From NCBI GenBank assembly GCA_037039925.1, contig JAXRKP010000093.1:301001-365000 (forward strand): DNA of 64,000 nt. Reading direction: 5' to 3'. This DNA comes from Doris montereyensis (taxonomy: Eukaryota; Mollusca; Gastropoda; Nudibranchia; Dorididae). Shown here piece by piece: positions 1-64,000 of this stretch (within the stretch, counting starts at the first letter, position 1; each line of letters opens with the position of its first letter). The translations under genes were made by a program, and so were the position numbers. The notes beneath the pieces were generated by a model, which was not told where the DNA came from, searched no databases, and saw only the letters and a program-made list of their open reading frames with translations.

Positions 1-83
<83 letters not shown>

Positions 84-85
84 TC
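1..85 (+). repeat. (CT)n microsatellite
   Basis: Nearly pure CT dinucleotide running off the left edge of the window, followed by an R150 copy. Confidence 0.95.
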
Positions 86-93
86 GTTCGTCC

Positions 94-216
94 GTGGGCT
101 GCTGGTAGGTTCTCTCTCTCTCTTTCTTTCCTCTCCTTCTTTTACTCATCTCATCTTTTTCTTGCTATTTCCTCACCGCCTATGGTGGACGAGGTAAGTT
201 TCAATGAAATGCAAAC
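94..216 (+). repeat. R150 dispersed repeat, + copy 1
   Basis: R150 is a ~140-bp unit running GTGGGCGGTTGG – GCTGGTAGGTCCTACTTC – pyrimidine core – CATCTTGCTGTTTCCTC – ACCCTGAGATCACC – ATGGTGGACGGGGTAAATTT – CAATGAAACAAACAAA. This copy has a CT-expanded core and ends about 20 bp before GCN1 exon 1. No tRNA box is visible; the family is not one I can name. Confidence 0.7.
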
Positions 217-238
217 GTTCTCTGTCTGGTGTGTGCAG

Positions 239-23301
<23,063 letters not shown>

Positions 23302-24970
23302 AAAACAAAACGATAAACTTCTCTCCCCCCTCCGGGTTTCAATGCTGATAATATTAATGTTATCATGAACTGGAGTATTTTTGAGACATTTGATACAACA
23401 AACACTTTTTTGTTTTGTCTGATACATGTTTTAAGATAGTTATTTAATCATAAACGGAATTACATGTATTAAGAAGTTATTTAATCATAAAAGTAAAAGG
23501 ATATTACATTTGTGTTAGGAGAGCGATGGTCACTGTTGTAAGGACTTCCCAGGGATGACAATTTTTTGGTTGTAGATGGAAATCTGGTTTGTTGGAGACC
23601 AAGATTAATGCTATTTATTTTTCAATTTTTAATGTTGAGGTTACAATTTACAGGGTGGCGTCCCTGATTCCCTGAGTTCAAATGACACATACCCATTGAT
23701 AAGAAGAAGAAGACGTGTGACTCGTTCTCAAATGGTCATCCTCATACTCTTAGCATCGGAAAATACCTGATTTTGTGAGAACTCGAATGGAACTCATTTA
23801 TTCTTTATTCTTTCTTCTTCTTTTTTTTAGGTTTACATTTTGCTAATTATTTAGATCCAAATGAGAAGCAAAATTGGGTAAATCTAAATAATAAATCAAA
23901 CTTTTCTGTTGGTTTTTTTGTTGTTGAAAATGTTATCTTTGTTTTAGTTTGCTGTTCTTTGGTTAGGGTTGTTTTTTGGGTTACTTATATGTCTTGTTTT
24001 GCATTTTGGTTACTTTGTATTTATTTCGTCATTCCTTATACTTATAGGCATATCTCGTATATTATGGCCCCATAGACCTTTGCCATTCATTCAGTTCATT
24101 TTGTTTTTAAAACAACCTTTTAGAATAGCATATAATTGGTGTAACAAACATTTGACTTGAATTCATGATAAATCGTTATGTGAAAGTTGAAAGGTAATTT
24201 GAAATACATGCATGTGTTTGTTAAATTAATGTTAGTGCTAACCACAAAATAAGAAGAATGTAAATTACATTATGTCATATTGATCCTAATGTAGTAATGG
24301 AATGACATTTCCAATGTATGAACTTGAAATGAATCTGACCATAAAATAAAAATGATTTTAATTATTGCTGCTATGAATGTGTTCTTAATAAGAATACTAG
24401 CGTCATAATAGATTAGTCGTACAGGAAATGGGGTTCTGTGAAGGGAGAAGGTTGCATTTGTCTTGAGAGTGAGTGAACATTTACAATTTGTCCCTTATTA
24501 TTACTATTATTATTATTATTATTATTATTCTTACTATTACTATTATTACATGTGACTGCTCTAGAAACAAAGAAGTGAAAAGAGCCTGTGCTGTGCTATA
24601 CTTCATAACGTTCGATCAGATCTTTTTGTTCACTTTTTTAACTTCATTTTAAGTAAATATGTGAAAAGTTCCTATATTGCTGCAGCATTGTTTTTGGTTT
24701 TATTTTGTTAGGAGTTTTTTCATGCAAAGCTAAGTATAGCTAAATTTGGTGATGGGAATTTGAAATTTAAAAATTTTACGGAAAAAATCCAGTTTGGTTA
24801 CTAAATATAAAATATAATATATTTCTATTTTTGATTATTGATCAAATTATTGACATTTAAATTTAAGTGATATTTTCTTTGAAAAGATAGCCAACACTAA
24901 TATTATTATTAAATATGTGAACCTGCATGATTGGTTAGGTGTAAATAAAATTTCTGATGAATTTCCAATT
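23302..24970 (+). other. GCN1 3' UTR and candidate poly(A) signals
   Basis: AT-rich sequence with no convincing ORF follows the GCN1 stop. AATAAA hexamers occur at 24345–24350 and 24944–24949, each followed by T/GT-rich sequence, and are reasonable cleavage-signal candidates. A short ATT microsatellite lies near 24495–24550. The real 3' end is not determinable from sequence alone. Confidence 0.4.
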
Positions 24971-25097
24971 TCAAGTTTTGGTTGGTTTTGTTGTGGTTGG
25001 ATTTTTGTAGTTTCCTTGTCAATGTCATTTCATTTTGTTTCTGGCTGAATATTTTTGTTTTTGTTAGTGTGTTTGTTTGGGGGTTTTGTAAGCTTTA

Positions 25098-25222
25098 GGT
25101 GGGCGGGGGCTGCTGGTAGGTCCTACTTCTTTACTTTTGTCCTCTTTCACTTCTTCCATTTTGCCGTTTCCTCGTAGCTCACCCTGAGATCACCACATAT
25201 GGGACGGGATAAATTTCAAAGG
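25098..25222 (+). repeat. R150 + copy 15, in the GCN1 3' flank
   Basis: GTGGGCGGGGGCTGCTGG to GGGACGGGATAAATTTCAAA. The only copy outside a coding span, between the two convergent genes, still in GCN1 orientation. Confidence 0.75.
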
Positions 25223-25395
25223 AGGGTGCCCGGACTTCGAGACAAAAAATTTTTTTAAATACACTCAGGCGTAGGGAATCTGCCCGGATTTGGAGACAAA
25301 ATAAAGAAAAAAAAAAAGAATAAGCTCAGGCGCAGGGAGTCTGCCCGGGTTTGGAGACAAAATGAAGAAAAGATGAATAAGCTGAGGTGCAGGAA
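25222..25395 (+). repeat. Three-copy ~68-bp tandem
   Basis: Three diverged units of GGGAGTCTGCCCGG followed by TTTGGAGACAAAAT and AAGCTCAGGCGCA. Immediately follows R150 copy 15. Confidence 0.7.
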
Positions 25396-26274
25396 CAAAC
25401 AAGACAAAAAAATCTGTAAGCTTTTGTTTTATGCTCATTTGTTGTTTTTGTGTGGGTTGGGTTTTTTTTGTCTATGTGTTTTGCAAAACAAAAGCCAATA
25501 ACATAAAGACAAAGAAAATCGTTTGATAACTTTATTCATGTCTGATCAGTAACAATTTCAAAAGCTCATTGAATTCTTGTAACCTATACATTTCAAAACG
25601 TCAAAAAGCATTAAACTAATTACTGTACATTTTGTTGTCATGTTTCACAAATCATACATTAGATTATAAGGAACATAAGACATCATAATATCCACTAATT
25701 TAATCATAAATAGACCCATTCAACATTTTCACCTCCCTCAAACTCAAAACACATTCATTTCTATATTTGGGTTTTCTTTGAGAGATAACACTTGCCGAAA
25801 CCCACCTTAAGTCAGTAAATTAATTGTGGTTGAAAAGTTAATAATTTGACAAAATAAATACAATGGCTGATGATTGTATTTGGCCCAATGATATGAAGAC
25901 GGATGAAGGAAATCAGGATTGCATTGCATGAGGTGAGCCAGAGCACACAAGAAAGAGTCAATATCAGGAAGCGGAGAAGCGGGAAGACTTCAGATTTTTT
26001 GGAGAGAAAAAAATAGTAATAAATGGGATGTATAATGTATCCGCCTAAAGAAATACAATGAGTGGCAGGCGGGAGTTTAAGTACATATGTCATGTACTCC
26101 AAGATTCAACATAATCACAATCCCACATTCAGATTCCTTTTCTTCTTTTCTTCTGCTCTTTCAATCCAAACAAACAGGTTACTCTCTTGTTTCTTTTAGT
26201 GTCTAAACCATTCCTGACGAATAATAGAATCTTATTCAATAATGTACAATTTCGAGCTTATTAAATATTATTCA

Positions 26275-26625
26275 AGCAGTTTCTAGGTGTATCAATCATT
26301 CATTTAAACAGTTAATAGCAGGTGTATCAGTCATTCAAGCAGTTAACAGCAGGCGTATTAATCATTCAAGCAGTTGACATCAGATGTATTAATCATTCAT
26401 GCAGTTATTAGGTGTATCAATCATTCAAGCAGTAAACAGCACAGCAGGTGTATCAATCATTCAAACAGTAAACAGCACAGGTGTATCAATCATTCAAACA
26501 GCTAACAGCACAGCAGGTGTATCAATCATTCAAATAGCTAACAGCACAGCAGGTGTATCAATCATTCAAATAGCTAACAGCACAGCAGGTGTATCAATCA
26601 TTCAAGCGGTTGCAAGCAGGGATTA
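26275..26625. repeat. ~36-bp minisatellite
   Basis: About 10 units of GGTGTATCAATCATTCAA then GCAGTTAACAGCACAGCA. Lies in the presumed HIRA 3' UTR/flank. Confidence 0.88.
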
Positions 26626-27781
26626 TAGGTCCTATCGCAGACTAGTTAAAATTAGAGATCTATCATCACACAATCTTAATTTTTAAATTCTGTTCCGTTA
26701 ACTTACAGCTCAAACAAAGTCAATCCACATGATGGCGGCCTTCAATGAAATGCAGATCTCACTAGGTGTTCCTTCATGCATATCGGTGCCTGCATGAAAA
26801 GTCGTAACAGTGTCTCCTCACAAAAGGAATCCGTTGAATAATGCTTAAATGCTTGATTATTAATTAAAACCTCAAACGCCGTAACTTTTTTCTCCGGTAA
26901 GAATGACTGCGCCAAGTATTTAAAGCTGGACAGTTCTATCACAACCTTGTGGTTTGAACAATCCGTAACACCAGTTACGGCTACGGCTTATTGGTAGCAA
27001 CCATGATGAGTCATGGTACCGAACACCTAGGCTGTATTTCACGTCACTGCCTTAGAGCTGCCCAGCCTACAGTAACCGTAACACTAACAACACTGAAGAT
27101 GCCTTTGGGGGCATGCAAGAAAGACAGTAACCCAAGATACTGCCCTTGAGCACGGCTTATTACAAGAGTGAAATTTGAAAATCTGGTTTGCCTAACAGCC
27201 GTATCATGAGTGTAGTGTACAAACTCAAAATTTTCTTAAATCAGGTCTACAATTAAATCACTTTAGACTTTAAATACAAATACACATAGAGCAGAAAATG
27301 ATGATTGCGTTGATATCAAATTCATCCTTAAGACATTGACAAAATGAATTTATTTCTTTATTCAAACATTAAAATAGCCCTCCTGTAAATTTTTGGAAAG
27401 TGGCGTGACGGCTTTTGGACAGGCATCCTCGATATATCAGAACTCGCACATACACACAAAGGCAAACATGTTTATTCCCAGTTCAGTAAACAATCTTAAG
27501 ACATGATACATGCTTCACAAACTATGTGGAGTGAATGAAAACACACTACATGTCCTTCCCTGGATCACAAACCACGAACCATGTAAAACTAGGATCGCCT
27601 CTAAGGCTGACTAACATAGAAATTCATTGTTTATTTATCTTTCTCATTTTGAAGGAACCTAATCATACGTGCATAATAAACGGAAGCACTAAGTTCTGTG
27701 CAAACATGAATCTTTCTTTAGAAAATTTCCCGTCAATTCTCTTGAAAAAGACCAGTTAGCTCTTTTAATTATATTATCTTT

Positions 27782-28238
27782 CATCTGAAGATCAGCATGC
27801 TTCATTTTTCATCATCAGAGATCAGTGGGATTCATTTTCATCTTCTAAAACCCAATATCAAAGATCAGTGTGATTCATTTTTCATCTTCTAAAACACAAT
27901 ATCAAAGATCAGTGTGCTTCATATTTCATCTTTTAGAACACATTATCAAAGATCAGTGAGCTTCATATTTCATCTTTTAGAACACAATATCAAAGATCAG
28001 TGAGCTTCATTTTCATCTTTTAGAACACAATATCAAAGATCAGTGAGCTTCATTTTCCGTCTTTAAGAACACAATATCAAAGATCAGTGTGCTTCATATT
28101 TCATCTTTTAGAACACAATATCAAAGATCAGTGAGCTTCATTTTTCATCTTTTAGAACACAATATCAAAGATCAGTGAGCTTCATTTTTCATCTTTTAGA
28201 ACACAATATCAAGATCAGTGAGCTTCATTTTCCATCTT
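27782..28238. repeat. ~45-bp minisatellite
   Basis: About 10 units of AGATCAGTGAGCTTCATTTT then TCATCTTTTAGAACACAATA and TCAA, starting ~200 bp beyond the HIRA stop codon in the sense direction. Confidence 0.9.
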
Positions 28239-28442
28239 TCTTTATTAGAATGCATTGCTTTGACAATTTTTACATACAGAACTAGCGCTGCTTTTGTTTG
28301 GGTTTTTTCCTCATTGTTCATTTTCTTGTTATGTTCTTTGTGCGGGAGATTAATTCACGTTGTTTTACCCCCTCCAGAAATTTCAGGGAAAATTTGAAGG
28401 CATTTGAAAAGGAAAGTGCTGAACTCTTGTCCAAAGTCCACC

Positions 28443-63401
<34,959 letters not shown>

Positions 63402-64000
63402 GGTTAGGCAAGAAAGTTAGTTTACAAGACGATCAATGCATTTCAAGAAACACATTTATAATCATATTAGCTTAGCAATTTCGACATTTCACGGGACTTT
63501 GTTTTATTCCTATCCCGCCATAGTGGCATAAGGTGAAGATTCCATACATTAATAAAGTACATGATATTTATACAAATGAAACGTACGTCCTGGAAACTAG
63601 ATGGCAGAAACGCGATCAGAGAGCTTTCGCCGACGCAACTTCATGAACTTATATTAATCTTCATCTTGATTCTTTCCTTTCATCGTGTCTCTTTCTGCTC
63701 GTCTTTGTCGTTATCTTCCTTATCCTTCTCTCATCCTCTTTGCCCGTGTCTTCGTCTTCAGTCTTCAGCCTAATCGTCTTCATCTTCCCAACATCACAAG
63801 ATGGAGACAAAAGAAGTAAGAACAAGAAGAAGAACAAGAACAACAAGAGGGCAAACAAAAAGAAGAACAACAACAATAAGAACAAGAAGAACAAGAACAG
63901 GAAGAACAAAAAGAACAACAAGAAGAAAAAGAGCAAGGAACGAATAAACGAAAATGGGCAGATTGAGGAGGAGGAGAATGAGGAAAAGAACAATATGAAG
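63402..64000 (-). promoter_or_regulatory. HIRA upstream region
   Basis: This should hold the HIRA 5' UTR and promoter. No TATA box is obvious. An ATGGCGG motif (YY1-like, common just downstream of TATA-less start sites) lies on the - strand near 63515–63521 and would also open a 3-codon upstream ORF ending TAG. Beyond 63785 the sequence is AAGAAGAAC-type simple repeat. No transcription start can be fixed. Confidence 0.25.
63785..63960. repeat. AAGAAGAAC trinucleotide-type tract
   Basis: Purine-rich AAGAAC/AACAAG repeats upstream of HIRA. Confidence 0.88.

Larger units (their letters stand above)
25500..28442 (-). other. HIRA 3' UTR/flank, candidate poly(A) signal
   Basis: No convincing ORF downstream of the HIRA stop. 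An AATAAA hexamer on the - strand lies at 25531–25536 and is a possible distal cleavage signal. Two minisatellites (26280–26620 and 27785–28235) would lie in the 3' UTR if that signal is used. The remaining sequence is AT-rich without recognisable elements. Confidence 0.35.

Noticed and set aside
26399..26686. 95-codon ORF with GVSIIQTANSTA repeats
   Set aside because: Product of the ~36-bp minisatellite in the presumed HIRA 3' region.

Overview
This window is invertebrate animal nuclear DNA. Genes are split into many small exons (47–273 bp) by long introns packed with CT/GA microsatellites, minisatellites, SINEs, a non-LTR retrotransposon, a mariner remnant and MITE-like elements. The coding sequence is clearly metazoan. 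The repeat style suggests a lophotrochozoan, most likely a gastropod mollusc; that placement is inference.

Two housekeeping genes lie tail to tail. On the + strand, positions 239–23301 hold the 3' part (19 exons, about 1,100 codons, roughly the last 40%) of GCN1, the HEAT-repeat ribosome-collision sensor and GCN2 activator. Its 5' half lies outside the window. On the - strand, positions 63401 down to 28443 hold an apparently complete HIRA gene, the H3.3 histone chaperone: 27 exons, about 1,016 codons, against 1,017 residues in human HIRA. The stop codons are 5.1 kb apart and the two 3' ends face each other. The two genes have no direct functional link; both are general cell-maintenance genes (translation stress signalling, chromatin assembly).

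Many exons of both genes carry one-base indels that break the frame. In almost every case the neighbouring exon phases demand the correction, and the rest of the protein is well conserved. This points to uncorrected long-read assembly errors rather than to two pseudogenes.

The introns are the unusual part. A roughly 140-bp dispersed repeat (here R150) occurs about 24 times. Every copy I could orient lies in the sense direction of the gene it sits in: + in the GCN1 half, - in the HIRA half. Many copies lie within about 60 bp of a splice site. Other interspersed families (two tRNA-headed SINEs, an endonuclease/RT LINE, two MITE-like families) do not follow that rule. At least five minisatellites start inside or at the edge of a transposable element.
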